Origin: Candidatus Kuenenia stuttgartensis
Lineage (GTDB): Bacteria > Pseudomonadota > Alphaproteobacteria > SMXS01
Assembly: GCA_943329845.2 (NCBI GenBank)
Contig: CALQFM020000009.1
Coordinates: forward strand, 19,867 to 83,866
DNA: 64,000 nucleotides
Direction: 5' to 3'
The notes below the pieces were generated by a model. It did no database searches. It saw only the letters and a program-made list of their open reading frames with translations, and had not been told where the DNA came from. Position 1 is the stretch's first letter, and every line of letters begins with the position of its first letter. Made by a program: the position numbers and the translations under genes. Below are positions 27,467-36,854 of this stretch, piece by piece.

Positions 27467-30028
27467 ATGCAGACCCCCAAGTGGCAGATCTACCTGTACA
27501 GCTTCATCATCCTGTTCGGGGTGGTGCTGGCGATCCCCAACGTGTTCACCCGCGCACAGCTCGACAGCATGCCGGACTGGCTGCCGAAGAAGCAGGTCAC
27601 GCTGGGCCTCGACCTCCGCGGCGGCTCGCACCTAGTGCTTGAGGTGGATTCCAAGGCGCTGATGAAGGAGCGCCTGCAATCGATGGCCGACGACATCGCC
27701 GCCAAGGTGCGCCAGGAAAAGATTTCCAGCGTTCGCGCCGCACCGGTGGGCGATTCGGTCATGGTGACGTTCCGCGATCCCAGCCGCGTCGAGAAGCTGC
27801 GCGAGATCATCCGCGACGTCACCCAGGCGCCAGTCAGCGCCATGGGCCCGACCCAGCCCGACGTCACCATCGAGAGCGGCGGCGCCACGCAGCTTCGGGT
27901 CAAGTTCACCGAGGCCGGCGCGACGCGTCGCATCGCCGCCGCCGTGGACCAGAGCCTCGAAGTCGTCCGCAAGCGTATCGACGGCGCCGGCGTTGCCGAG
28001 CCGACCATCCAGCGCATCGGCGGCGACCGCATCCTGGTCCAGCTTCCCGGCGTGCAGGATCCGGGGCGCATCACCAAGCTGCTGGGCGGCACCGCCAAGA
28101 TGACCTTCCACCTGGTCACGACGCCGGTGGCCCCGGGGGCCGTACCGCCGCACGGAGTCTTCGTGCTGCCGGACGCCGACTCCGGCGAGCAGCTGGCGCT
28201 TTTCGAACGTCCGATCGTCACCGGCGACCACCTGGAAAATTCCGACGTGAGTTTCTCCCAGTACACCAGCGAGCCGCAGGTGGGCTTCAAGTTCGACAGC
28301 ACCGGCGCGCAGCAGTTCGGCCGCGCGACGCGCGAGCATGCCGGCGAGCGGATGGCCATCGTGCTCGACGGCAAGGTGCTGAGCGCGCCGCGGATCAACG
28401 AGCCCATCCTGGGCGGATCGGGCGTCATCACCGGCCGTTTCACGACCTCCGAAGCCAAGGACCTGTCGACCATGCTCAAGGCCGGCGCCCTGCCCGCGCC
28501 GCTCACCGTGATCGAAGAGCGGACGGTCGGCGCCGACGTGGGCGGCGACGCCATCAGGATGGGCGCCATCTCGGGCCTCATCGGCTTCGGCCTGGTGTTC
28601 CTGTTCATCCTGCTGCTGTATGGCTGGTGGGGCATGATCGCCAGCTTCGCGCTGCTGATCCATACGGTCCTGACAATCTCGGCGCTCAGCATCATCGGCG
28701 CCACCCTCACCCTGCCCGGCATCGCCGGCATCGTGCTGGGCATCGGCATCGCGGTCGACGCCAACGTGCTGATCAACGAGCGCATCCGCGAGGAGACACG
28801 GCGCGGGCTCGGCGTCTATGCCGCGCTCGATGCGGGCTTCCGCAAGGCGTTCGCCACCATCATCGACTCCAACATGACGACTCTGTTCGCGGTGATCCTG
28901 CTGTTCGCCATGGGCTCGGGCCCGGTGCGCGGCTTTGCCATCACCATGGGCCTGGGCATCCTGATCTCGCTGTTCACCGCGGTCACGGTGGTGCGGATCA
29001 TGATGATCGCCATGATCAAATGGCGGAACCTCAAGGTCATCAACATGGAGCCGCCGTTCCACATCATCCCGATGGACACCAAGATCAAGTTCATGCGCGC
29101 CCGCTATCTGGGCATCGCCGGCTCGGTCGTCCTGTCCACGGCGTCGGTCATCCTGTTCTTCCACCCTGGGCTGAACTACGGCATCGACTTCAAGGGCGGC
29201 ATCCAGATGGAGGTCGAGCCGCCCGCCGGCACGGCCGACCTGGGGAAACTGCGCGAGAAGCTGGATACGCTGGGCTTGGGCGACGTGTCGCTCCAGGGCG
29301 CCGACAACAACACCAAGGTGCTGATCCGCATCGAGATCCAGCCCGGCGGCGACATCGCCCAGCGGGTCGCCGTCGACAAGGCGAGGACCGCCATCGTCGA
29401 GGTGGCGCCCGGCACCAAGATCCAGCGGACCGAGGTGGTCGGCCCCAAGATCAGCGGCGAGCTGGCCACCAGCGGTCTCTACGCCGTGGCGGGCGCCAGC
29501 ATGATCATGCTGATCTACATCTGGTTCCGCTTTGAATGGTATTTCGCCATCGGCGCCATCGCGACCATGATCCTCGACGTGACCAAGACGGTCGGCTTCT
29601 TCGCCATCACCCAGCTCGATTTCAACCTGACGGCCGTGGCGGCGCTGCTCACCCTCGTCGGCTATACGGTCAACGACAAGGTCGTGGTCTATGACCGAAT
29701 GCGGGAGAACATGCGGCTGTTCAAGAAGCTGAGCCTGCAGGAGATCATCGACCGAAGCATCAACGAGACCCTGACCCGAAGCATCTACGTGTCGGCGACC
29801 GCCTTCCTCGCCATGCTGCCCATGGCCGTGATCGGCGGATCGGCGGTGAAGAGCTTCGCCCAGCCCATGCTGTTCGGCATCTTCATCGCTACCACATCGT
29901 CGATCTTCATCGCGGCGCCGATCCTGTTGTTCCTCGGCGACTGGCGCGACAAGCGCCAGGCCAGGGAAACGGCGGAAAATGACGCGGCCGCCGCCGCGGC
30001 CGCCATCGATCCGGCGCCGATGCCCTGA
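27467..30028 (+). CDS. secDF: Protein translocase subunits SecD and SecF fused
   Basis: An 853-residue inner-membrane protein joining SecD (about 1-515) and SecF (about 530-840). The SecD part has TM1 at residues 7-25, the motif [15 protein letters not shown], a periplasmic P1 domain, and [21 protein letters not shown] in the TM4 region. The SecF part has [16 protein letters not shown] and [21 protein letters not shown]. The complex uses proton-motive force to help proteins leave the Sec channel. Fused SecDF occurs in some alphaproteobacteria and Gram-positives. No yajC gene precedes it. The stop codon overlaps the uppP start (TGATG). Confidence 0.95.
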   Translation: MQTPKWQIYLYSFIILFGVVLAIPNVFTRAQLDSMPDWLPKKQVTLGLDLRGGSHLVLEVDSKALMKERLQSMADDIAAKVRQEKISSVRAAPVGDSVMVTFRDPSRVEKLREIIRDVTQAPVSAMGPTQPDVTIESGGATQLRVKFTEAGATRRIAAAVDQSLEVVRKRIDGAGVAEPTIQRIGGDRILVQLPGVQDPGRITKLLGGTAKMTFHLVTTPVAPGAVPPHGVFVLPDADSGEQLALFERPIVTGDHLENSDVSFSQYTSEPQVGFKFDSTGAQQFGRATREHAGERMAIVLDGKVLSAPRINEPILGGSGVITGRFTTSEAKDLSTMLKAGALPAPLTVIEERTVGADVGGDAIRMGAISGLIGFGLVFLFILLLYGWWGMIASFALLIHTVLTISALSIIGATLTLPGIAGIVLGIGIAVDANVLINERIREETRRGLGVYAALDAGFRKAFATIIDSNMTTLFAVILLFAMGSGPVRGFAITMGLGILISLFTAVTVVRIMMIAMIKWRNLKVINMEPPFHIIPMDTKIKFMRARYLGIAGSVVLSTASVILFFHPGLNYGIDFKGGIQMEVEPPAGTADLGKLREKLDTLGLGDVSLQGADNNTKVLIRIEIQPGGDIAQRVAVDKARTAIVEVAPGTKIQRTEVVGPKISGELATSGLYAVAGASMIMLIYIWFRFEWYFAIGAIATMILDVTKTVGFFAITQLDFNLTAVAALLTLVGYTVNDKVVVYDRMRENMRLFKKLSLQEIIDRSINETLTRSIYVSATAFLAMLPMAVIGGSAVKSFAQPMLFGIFIATTSSIFIAAPILLFLGDWRDKRQARETAENDAAAAAAAIDPAPMP

Positions 30029-30855
30029 TGAGCCTGATGCTGCTGGCGGCCGACGGCCGCACCTATCTCGAGGCCATCGTTCTGGGCCTCATCGAGGGTC
30101 TGACCGAATATCTGCCCGTGTCGTCGACCGGCCACATCCTGCTGGCCGGCCGCTTCATGGGGTTCGACTCCACGGGCAAGACTTTCGAGGTGGTGATCCA
30201 GCTGGGGGCGATCCTTGCCCTGCTGCTGGTTTACACCCAGCGCTTGCTGGGCGTGGCCGCTGCGGCACCGCGCGATCCGAAGGCGCGGCGCTTCATCGCC
30301 AGCATCCTGATCGCGTTTCTCCCGGCCGCCGTGATCGGCGCGCTGGCGCACGACTACATCAAGGAGGTCCTGTTCGAGAGCCCCGGCCTGATCTGCGCCA
30401 CCCTGATCGGCGGCGGCCTGATCCTGCTGGTGGTCGACAGGGTGAGGCTGCCGGTGCGCTATGCCGACGCCATGGCCTATCCGCTGCCGATGGCGTTCAG
30501 CATCGGCCTTTGCCAGTGCCTCGCCATGGTGCCCGGCGTATCCCGCTCGGGCGCAACCATCGTCGGCGCGCTGCTGATGGGCGCGGACAAGCGCTCGGCT
30601 GCCGAGTTCTCGTTCTTTCTCGCCATGCCGACCATGGTGGGCGCGGTGGTCTACGATCTCTACAAGAGCCGGCACATCCTGGACTTCAGCGATACGGCGC
30701 TGATCGCCGTGGGCTTCGTCACGGCGTTCGTCACGGCGCTGCTGGTGGTGCGAGCACTGCTGGAGTTCGTCAGCCGGCGGGGCTTTTCCGTGTTCGGCTG
30801 GTGGCGGATCGCCGTCGGCCTGGCCGGTCTCGCCGGCCTGTACCTGGTCGGCTGA
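30028..30855 (+). CDS. uppP: Undecaprenyl-diphosphatase
   Basis: A 275-residue polytopic membrane enzyme (BacA/UppP) that dephosphorylates undecaprenyl diphosphate to recycle the lipid carrier for cell-wall synthesis. Both catalytic motifs are present: [19 protein letters not shown] near the N-terminus and [19 protein letters not shown] in the middle. Length is as expected. It overlaps secDF by one base and so is co-translated. Confidence 0.96.
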   Translation: MSLMLLAADGRTYLEAIVLGLIEGLTEYLPVSSTGHILLAGRFMGFDSTGKTFEVVIQLGAILALLLVYTQRLLGVAAAAPRDPKARRFIASILIAFLPAAVIGALAHDYIKEVLFESPGLICATLIGGGLILLVVDRVRLPVRYADAMAYPLPMAFSIGLCQCLAMVPGVSRSGATIVGALLMGADKRSAAEFSFFLAMPTMVGAVVYDLYKSRHILDFSDTALIAVGFVTAFVTALLVVRALLEFVSRRGFSVFGWWRIAVGLAGLAGLYLVG

Positions 30856-30875
30856 GCCCGAAGGCTTGGCTGAGG

Positions 30876-31097
30876 TCAGGCGTTTTCCTTGCGGACCGGA
30901 TCGGCCGCCACCGGCGACTGCTGGGGCGCCTCGAGCGCCGGGGCCGGCTTCAAGCTGACCGGCTCGTGATCTTCTTCAGCCATCCCCTGGCGGAAACTCT
31001 TGATGCCCTTGGCCAGGTCACCCATCAGGTCAGAGAACTTGCCCTTGCCGAATACGACCAGCACGAGCGCCACAAGGATCAGGATCTTGATCGCCAT
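30876..31097 (-). CDS. tatA: Twin-arginine translocase subunit TatA/TatE
   Basis: A 73-residue protein from the ATG at 31097 with a perfect GGAGG seven bases upstream; the open frame further upstream is not part of it. It has one short N-terminal TM helix ([15 protein letters not shown]), the conserved FGKGKF hinge, an amphipathic helix ([16 protein letters not shown]) and an acidic, Pro-rich tail. It would form the Tat pore for folded proteins such as the Tat-signal phosphatase and dehydrogenase in this window. tatB and tatC are not adjacent. Confidence 0.9.
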   Translation of the reverse strand: MAIKILILVALVLVVFGKGKFSDLMGDLAKGIKSFRQGMAEEDHEPVSLKPAPALEAPQQSPVAADPVRKENA

Positions 31098-31209
31098 CGA
31101 AACCTCCGAATGATCCGCGAGCGCGCGGAACGGCCCTCTCATAAACCTTCCGCGCCATCCCGGCAAGGAGACGCCACACGGGTTCACGCCGGGCTCCGTT
31201 GCCGGTAGC

Positions 31210-31911
31210 ATGGACCGCATGCATGCCCTTCCCGCCCTGATCGGACTCCTGCTGATGCTCTCGACGGTTCCTGCCCTTGCCGCGGACGATCCGCTCCCCA
31301 AGGGGTTCGCCCACGCGGACGAGATGGTGCCCGGGCTGCTGCTCGACCTGCGCTACGCGGGCGCGGAGAATTTCGTCGGCCAGCGGGTCGATGGCTACGA
31401 GGCGGCGCGCGTGGTGCTGACGGCGCAGGCGGCGGAAGCGCTCAGGCAGGTGCAGGCCGACCTGAAGCCTTTCGGCCTGGGCCTGAAGATCTTCGATGCC
31501 TACCGGCCGACCCGGGCCGTCGCGCATTTCGTGCGCTGGTCGTCCATGCCCGACGATCCGCACGCGAAACACGTCTACTACCCGGACATCGACAAGCGGA
31601 AGCTGTTCGAGGAAGGCTATGTGGCGACACGCTCCAGCCACAGCCGCGGCAGTACCGTCGACCTGACGCTGGTGGCCATCGGCAAGGACGGCGCGCGCGC
31701 CGAGCTGGACATGGGCACGGCGTTCGATTTCTTCGGCCCGGAATCCTGGCCCGACTACACGGACCTAACCGGCGAGCAACGCTCCAACCGGCTGCTGCTG
31801 AAGCTGGTGATGGAGCGGCACGGCTTCAAACCCTTCGACAAGGAATGGTGGCACTTCACCCTGCAGGACGAGCCGTTCCCCGATACCTATTTCGACTTCC
31901 CGGTACGCTAG
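31210..31911 (+). CDS. D-Ala-D-Ala dipeptidase family protein (VanX/DdpX type), exported
   Basis: A 233-residue Zn peptidase of family M15D with an N-terminal signal peptide ending near PALAAD. The zinc site is visible: the [13 protein letters not shown] motif (His and Asp ligands) and the EWWHF motif (His ligand with catalytic Glu). The Arg-containing DAYRPTRAV is also conserved. Family enzymes cleave D-Ala-D-Ala or other dipeptides. It ends 13 bases before the BshA-like gene and runs in the same direction, so it may be the first gene of that operon. A role in splitting a thiol-linked or cell-wall dipeptide is possible but unproven. Confidence 0.9.
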   Translation: MDRMHALPALIGLLLMLSTVPALAADDPLPKGFAHADEMVPGLLLDLRYAGAENFVGQRVDGYEAARVVLTAQAAEALRQVQADLKPFGLGLKIFDAYRPTRAVAHFVRWSSMPDDPHAKHVYYPDIDKRKLFEEGYVATRSSHSRGSTVDLTLVAIGKDGARAELDMGTAFDFFGPESWPDYTDLTGEQRSNRLLLKLVMERHGFKPFDKEWWHFTLQDEPFPDTYFDFPVR

Positions 31912-31924
31912 GCGGACATGGAAC

Positions 31925-33112
31925 ATGACGATCCCCGCATGTGACGGCTCCATGCGGATCGCCATGGTCTGCCACAGCACCCTGGGCGGCAGCGCGCGCA
32001 GCGCGGCACGGCTCGCGGCCGGACTCGCCCATCGCGGACACGCCGTGCACCTGATCAGCCGGGCCGCGTTGCCGTGGCCGGTGGACGACGCCGTCAGCCA
32101 TCACCGCCTCGACACCGGCTCCATGGCGCTCGACGATCCGTCGAGCACGCGCTGGCCGGACGCGCTGTTCGACCGTTTCGAAGCATTCATGCGACAGATC
32201 ATCGAGCAGGAAGCCGTCGAGATCATGCATTTTCACTACGCCGTGCCGTTCGCGCAGATGGGAGCGCGCCTTGCCGCGTCCGCGATGGGCGACCGGACCT
32301 CGGTCGTCGGCACGTTGCATGGCACCGACGTGACCAAATCCACAAGCGCCTCCGCGAGGGACCCGCTCCGCGCCGCGCTCAGGCAGGCGGCGGCGCTGAC
32401 GACGGTCTCGCACGCCCATGCGCGCCACGCACGCAGCCAGTTCGGCCTGGCTGCCGAACCGCGGGTGATCCACAACTTCGTCGGTGCGGACGAGCATCGG
32501 CCCGCAAGTCTGACGCGCGCGCGGCACCGCGACCGGTTGAGCAGGCCGCGGCTGATCCACGTCTCGAATTTTCGCGCCGTCAAATCGCCGGTGTCGCTCG
32601 CCGGCATATTCGCGCGGGTCAGGGAAAGTATGGACGCGGAGCTGTGGCTTGTCGGCGACGGGCCTGAGCTGCCACGTGTCCGGGCAGCGCTCGAGCCGTC
32701 GGGCGATCATGTCCGGGTCTTCGGCATGCGCCGTGACGTGACGCCGCTGCTGGCCGAGACGGACCTGATGGTGCTGACCAGCCTGCAGGAGAGCTTTGGA
32801 CTGGTCGCCCTGGAGGCCATGGCGTGCGGCGTGCCGGTGCTGGCGCCATGGGTGGGCGGGATTCCGGAGGTGGTCACCGACGGTGTCGCGGGCCTGCTGT
32901 TCAGGCCCGGCGACGAAATCGACGGCGCCGCCCGCGCGCTGGAGCTGCTGTCGGATCCGGAGCGGCACTGGGCCATGCGCGAAGGGGCGCTGGCGCGCGC
33001 CCGCGACTTCTCGGAAGCTCGGGTCGTCGCCGAGTACGAACGACTCTACCGGAGCCTTCCGCCCCGCCGCGGATCGAGTATGCCGCATCCAGACTACGCG
33101 GCCACATCATGA
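31925..33112 (+). CDS. BshA-like glycosyltransferase (GT4; N-acetyl-glucosaminyl L-malate synthase type)
   Basis: A 395-residue GT-B glycosyltransferase. The ATG at 31952 is an alternative start. It follows BshA along its length: MRIAMVCHSTLGGSARSA at the N-terminus, IMHFHYAVPFAQM, GTLHGTDVT, TTVSHAHARHA, VIHNFVGADEHRP, LIHVSNFRAVKSP, ELWLVGDGPELPRV, ESFGLVALEAMACGVPVL and GGIPEVVTDG. BshA transfers GlcNAc from UDP-GlcNAc to L-malate, the first step of bacillithiol synthesis. The HGTD and NFRxVK motifs set BshA apart from most GT4 enzymes. The next gene overlaps it by four bases, and a BshB-like deacetylase follows two genes on, which supports the call. Acceptor specificity cannot be read from sequence. 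Confidence 0.8.
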   Translation: MTIPACDGSMRIAMVCHSTLGGSARSAARLAAGLAHRGHAVHLISRAALPWPVDDAVSHHRLDTGSMALDDPSSTRWPDALFDRFEAFMRQIIEQEAVEIMHFHYAVPFAQMGARLAASAMGDRTSVVGTLHGTDVTKSTSASARDPLRAALRQAAALTTVSHAHARHARSQFGLAAEPRVIHNFVGADEHRPASLTRARHRDRLSRPRLIHVSNFRAVKSPVSLAGIFARVRESMDAELWLVGDGPELPRVRAALEPSGDHVRVFGMRRDVTPLLAETDLMVLTSLQESFGLVALEAMACGVPVLAPWVGGIPEVVTDGVAGLLFRPGDEIDGAARALELLSDPERHWAMREGALARARDFSEARVVAEYERLYRSLPPRRGSSMPHPDYAATS

Positions 33113-34299
33113 AGCCGATGAAGGACCTCGACGCGCTGCTGTCGACGCCGCGGGGCCGGGACTTCCTTCTGTCCAACGGTATCCATGCGGACGCGGCATC
33201 ATTTCGCGCCGCGCTGTCGCCGCCGGAGGACGACCGCCTGGCCCGCACGAGTGGCGCCGGTCACGGGCCTTTCGTTCACATGCATCAGCAGATCTATGTC
33301 GACTACCGCCCATCTGTGCTGGCCAAGGTGTTCACGCTCGATGCCCTCGCAGAGGCGGGAGTTCATCCGGCATTCCTGTGGATCGACACCGACCGCGCTG
33401 CGTCCGACAAGCTGGCCTGCCGCTTCTACTGGCCGTTCGAGGGGGCCCTGCGCGCCATGAAGATATTGCCGCCCGGGTTGGGCTCTGTCGAAACCCGCTT
33501 CGCCCAGGTCGATCCACCGCGCACCTTGGCCGCCTACCGGCGGATCACCGCCTATATCCGGGGTGACAAACGCCAGCCGGAAGCGGCGGCGCTGGCACGG
33601 CTGTCAACGCTGCGGGCACATATGCTCGCCCGCGAAGCCGTGCCGCTGCGCGACTATGGGCTGGGCATGACCCACGCCCTGTTCACCGCCCATCTGGCGG
33701 TCGACCATCCCCATGTCGTGGTGTCCGATCTGCTTGAAAGGGGCTGGCTGACGCCGGCGATCGAGGATGTGCTCGCGGTGCTGCCTGCCGTGATCGCCGC
33801 GTGGAACGCGAGAGTAAGTTCGCTTAATGACGACGGCATCGCCACCGCCGTCGGGAAACTGCCGACGGACTACCTGCCGCTGTATGTTTCGGATCCGGAG
33901 GACGGCGCAAGGCTGCGCCTGCGTCACGAGATCGCCGGCGCCGACCACTTCGCCACGGCTCAGGGGAACAGCGGACGCACCCTCCGCTACTTCCTCGGCA
34001 CCCGCCGGCTGCAGCTCGACGAGCTGACGGAGACGGGGCGCTGGAGCCCGGACGTCACCCTGCCCTTGCTGGCGAACGCGCTGTTCAGCGGCTGGGTGGC
34101 GGGCAGGAGTTCGGCGCTGTACGCGCTGGTTTTCAGGACGATCATGACCGACGTGCTCGGCGAACGCCCCATACCGATCCTGGTTCCCTGTCCCGCCGCC
34201 GATCCACGTCCGGCTGCAACCAGCCTGCTCCACGCCTATGTCACCGGCGCGGCGCTTTCCCGTCCGGATGCGCGCGCCGCATCGAGCGTGGCGTCATGA
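33109..34299 (+). CDS. Protein of unknown function in the bacillithiol-like operon, possible remote BshC analogue
   Basis: A 396-residue soluble protein with no signal peptide or TM helix, starting at the ATGA overlap with the glycosyltransferase gene. I do not recognise the family with certainty. The segment around residues 55-95 (HMHQQIYVDYRPSVLAKVF, then VHPAFLWIDTDRAASDKL) has the spacing of the BshC N-terminal region, where a GQQ motif with a Lys helix is followed by a 'VPVFWI..EDHD' strand. The acidic DHD motif is not kept. Its place between bshA- and bshB-like genes, with overlaps on both sides, makes a role in the same pathway likely. Whether it ligates cysteine or does something else is open. 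Confidence 0.7.
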   Translation: MKPMKDLDALLSTPRGRDFLLSNGIHADAASFRAALSPPEDDRLARTSGAGHGPFVHMHQQIYVDYRPSVLAKVFTLDALAEAGVHPAFLWIDTDRAASDKLACRFYWPFEGALRAMKILPPGLGSVETRFAQVDPPRTLAAYRRITAYIRGDKRQPEAAALARLSTLRAHMLAREAVPLRDYGLGMTHALFTAHLAVDHPHVVVSDLLERGWLTPAIEDVLAVLPAVIAAWNARVSSLNDDGIATAVGKLPTDYLPLYVSDPEDGARLRLRHEIAGADHFATAQGNSGRTLRYFLGTRRLQLDELTETGRWSPDVTLPLLANALFSGWVAGRSSALYALVFRTIMTDVLGERPIPILVPCPAADPRPAATSLLHAYVTGAALSRPDARAASSVAS

Positions 34300-35036
34300 C
34301 CGCCGGCATCGACATCCTGGCGTTCTCGCCACACCCGGACGATGCGGAGATCGGCTGCAGCGGCGCGCTGATCCTGGCGGCACGAGCCGGGCAGCGAACC
34401 GGCATCGTCGACGTCACCGACGGCGAACGCGCGACACGCGGCACGCCGGAGACCCGGAGCCTCGAGCGCGCTGAAGCCTCGCGGCGGCTGGGCCTTGCGA
34501 CCAGGCTATCGCTCGGGTTGCCGGATACGCTGGTCGCCGTCGATGAAGACGCCCTTGGCCGCGTGGTTGAGGTGTTGCGGACCCTGCGCCCGCGTCTGGT
34601 GCTGCTGCCCTATCCGGAAGATCGCCACCCCGACCACGGCGCGACAACCGAGCTGGTGCGGCGCGCGGTGTTTCTGGCCGGCGTGGGCAAGGCGTTCGAG
34701 GGAGCGGTTCACCGCGTCGGCGCCCTCGTGCACTATATGATCCATGGTCCGTTTACGCCCAGCTTGGTCATCGATGTCAGTTCGGTCTGGGCCGAGCGCT
34801 GCCATGTGCTCGATGCCTATGGGAGCCAGTTCTACATGCGCCAGGATTCCGGCGACGCAGCCGAGACGGCGCTTTCGCATCCCAGCTTCATGCAGGCGCT
34901 TGATGCGCGGGCGATTCATTATGGCGCCATGATCGGCGTGGTGCGCGGCGAGCCCTACTGGCAACCGGGTCCGGTTCCAGTGCACACCCTCACCGACGTG
35001 ATCCCCGCCGCCGGCGGCTACCGGATGTTTCCCTGA
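34296..35036 (+). CDS. BshB-like (LmbE/PIG-L family) N-acetylglucosaminyl-malate deacetylase
   Basis: A 246-residue Zn-dependent deacetylase. The metal-binding motif is FSPHPDDAEIGCSGALI, and the second is PYPEDRHPDHGATTELV. The sequence DVTDGERATRGTPETRS, LGLPDTLVAVDED and LRPRLVLLPYPEDRHPDH closely follow BshB1 of Firmicutes, which removes the acetyl group from GlcNAc-malate. MshB of mycothiol synthesis is the other candidate but lacks the 'TRGTPE..R' type pattern. It overlaps the upstream gene by four bases and is two bases from the ATP-grasp gene. Confidence 0.82.
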   Translation: MTAGIDILAFSPHPDDAEIGCSGALILAARAGQRTGIVDVTDGERATRGTPETRSLERAEASRRLGLATRLSLGLPDTLVAVDEDALGRVVEVLRTLRPRLVLLPYPEDRHPDHGATTELVRRAVFLAGVGKAFEGAVHRVGALVHYMIHGPFTPSLVIDVSSVWAERCHVLDAYGSQFYMRQDSGDAAETALSHPSFMQALDARAIHYGAMIGVVRGEPYWQPGPVPVHTLTDVIPAAGGYRMFP

Positions 35037-35038
35037 AA

Positions 35039-36163
35039 ATGCCCAAACGCGGCGACACGTTCGGCGCGAGGATGGTGAAAGCGGTCGTCAGGTCGCGGAT
35101 TATCATTGGCGCGCAGGACGCGGCGCTCAACAGACGCTGGCGCAACGGACAACCCGACATCCTTCTGCTGCGCCATCCACAGAAGGGACCGTGGTTCTAC
35201 CGGCAGTTTCTCGACTGGCTGGGAGCGAATTTCCCGCAGGTCCGGCAGCGTTTCGAGCTGGCGTTGCTGGGACAAGGCGACGCCATCGACCCATCGCGAT
35301 ACCGGCTGCTGGTTCCCTTGCTGCAGGATCCTGTCCAGGCCTGGTCGATGAAGGCTTATGCGCAGGCGTGCTCGCTCGCCGCCCGCTTCGAGGCGCAGGC
35401 CCTGCCTGTCGTCAACAAGCCGGCCGCCCTTGCCAATTCGGCCAAGAGCACCATGCTCGACACAACCCGCGCGCTGGGCATCAGGGCGGCGCGAAACATC
35501 CCCATCGGGTGTCCCGCCGACCTGCACCGGGCCGCCGGTGAACTCGGATATCCGTTCATCGTGCGCCCCGACCAGGGTCATGGACTGAAAGGGTTGCGCA
35601 TCGAGTGTCACGCCGACATAGACAGGATCAGCGAGCGGGCGCTCCTGGCCATCGGCAAGCCTGTCGCTATCGAGTTCATCGATACGGTCAGCGCGGACGG
35701 CCTCTTCCGGAAGTTTCGCTATCTCGTGGCCGGAGACAATGGCGTGAGTGTTCACCTCATCGCATCGCGCCACTGGGAAGTCCGAGGCGACAGCAAGGTG
35801 CTGACCGCGGCGCTTGCCGCCGAGGAGCGGGACTTCATCAGTCGCCATAATCGCGACGCCCCGACCTTCGACGCGCTGGGACGGGCGCTCGACTTCGATT
35901 TCGCGGCTTTCGACTACGCGTATGATCCGGCAGGAAAGCTCGTCGTCTGGGAAGCCAATCCCTACCCGACCATCGTCTTCGGACGCGAGAGCGAGGCGCT
36001 CCGCTTCCGGACGGTCGCCGTCCACCGGTGCTTTGCCGCCATGGCGGCTCTCTATCTGTCCCGCGCGGGACTCGACGTACCTACGGAGCTGGCCGCTCTC
36101 GTCGACGATCCCGGCGGCGCGCCTGCACGCTGCGAGGTGCTCGCGGGTGCGCCTGCCCGTTAA
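35039..36163 (+). CDS. ATP-grasp family ligase in the bacillithiol-like operon
   Basis: A 374-residue protein with an ATP-grasp core: a pre-grasp region with VVNKPAALANSAKSTMLDT, then the ATP-binding strands GYPFIVRPDQGHGLKGLRI, a hinge VAIEFIDT, and Mg-binding residues in FDFAAFDYAYDPAG and VVWEANPYP. Such enzymes join an amino or imino group to a carboxylate through an acyl phosphate, as in glutathione synthase or RimK. Known bacillithiol pathways have no ATP-grasp enzyme, so this is the odd member of the operon. It could attach an amino acid to the GlcN-malate product. It converges with a glutathione S-transferase gene, overlapping by four bases. Confidence 0.8.
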   Translation: MPKRGDTFGARMVKAVVRSRIIIGAQDAALNRRWRNGQPDILLLRHPQKGPWFYRQFLDWLGANFPQVRQRFELALLGQGDAIDPSRYRLLVPLLQDPVQAWSMKAYAQACSLAARFEAQALPVVNKPAALANSAKSTMLDTTRALGIRAARNIPIGCPADLHRAAGELGYPFIVRPDQGHGLKGLRIECHADIDRISERALLAIGKPVAIEFIDTVSADGLFRKFRYLVAGDNGVSVHLIASRHWEVRGDSKVLTAALAAEERDFISRHNRDAPTFDALGRALDFDFAAFDYAYDPAGKLVVWEANPYPTIVFGRESEALRFRTVAVHRCFAAMAALYLSRAGLDVPTELAALVDDPGGAPARCEVLAGAPAR

Positions 36164-36765
36164 GCCGACGCGCTCGGCCGCCGTGAGAACGCCTGACGCC
36201 AGCGGACGATGTTGGGAAACTCCTCGGCGTCCTTCAGACCCACATAATCGCCGAAGCCGAGCGTCGCATAGAGGGTGCAGTCCGCGACCGACGGGCGGTC
36301 GCCCGCGACGAATGGCTTGTCGCCGATCTCCCTGTCCATGATGCCCAGGTTCTTGCGGTAGCAGTTGACTGCCATCTTCGCGGCATCTGGAGACTGCGGC
36401 CCCTTGTCGGCGAAGAACGGCGAGACGTTGTGGACATAGTTGGCCAACTCGACCATCAGCCCCAACTCGGCCAGCCTGTCCAACTCGCGGACGCGGGCGC
36501 GCTGCAGCGGCGAACGGCCGAGCATAGGCGGCTCGGGAATGAGTTCCTCGAGATACTCGATGATGACCAGGGATTCGCGGATGACGGTGCCATCGTCGAG
36601 TTCGAGGAACGGCACCACGGCGAGCGGGTTCTTCGCCAGCATCTCAGGCGTGCGCAGGCCATGGTTCATGACGTCAACGTCGACGAGGTCGAGCTCGATG
36701 CCCTTCTCGGCGGCGTAGATGCGCACCTTGTGCGGATTGGGCGCGGCGAAATTGTAGAGCTTCAT
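36160..36765 (-). CDS. Glutathione S-transferase family protein
   Basis: A 201-residue cytosolic GST. The thioredoxin-fold N-terminal domain (1-80) has KLYNFAAPNPHKVRIYAAEK, VVPFLELDDGTVIRESLVII, with the cis-Pro in VPF and the ES pair that contacts the gamma-glutamyl part of glutathione. The helical C-terminal domain includes FVAGDRPSVADCTLYATLG. The catalytic residue would be Ser/Asn near position 8-11, since no Cys or Tyr is placed there. Its 3' end overlaps that of the ATP-grasp gene. Proximity to a thiol-type operon is suggestive only. Confidence 0.9.
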   Translation of the reverse strand: MKLYNFAAPNPHKVRIYAAEKGIELDLVDVDVMNHGLRTPEMLAKNPLAVVPFLELDDGTVIRESLVIIEYLEELIPEPPMLGRSPLQRARVRELDRLAELGLMVELANYVHNVSPFFADKGPQSPDAAKMAVNCYRKNLGIMDREIGDKPFVAGDRPSVADCTLYATLGFGDYVGLKDAEEFPNIVRWRQAFSRRPSASA

Positions 36766-36854
36766 GGTGTCTCCCCTTCCCTCTTAACGGCAGGGAAACA
36801 CGGATCGGCCGCGCGGGGCAATGACCCGCGCGTTGTCCGTGAGCAATGGCTCGA

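Noticed and set aside
27632..29164. Long minus-strand open frame opposite secDF
   Set aside because: Asp/His/Gln-rich shadow; secDF is unmistakable on the plus strand.
31925..35036. Mycothiol pathway (MshA/MshB) as an alternative for the glycosyltransferase and deacetylase
   Set aside because: The HGTDVT, NFRAVK and GERATRGTPE patterns fit BshA/BshB1 better, and no MshC or MshD homologue is present.
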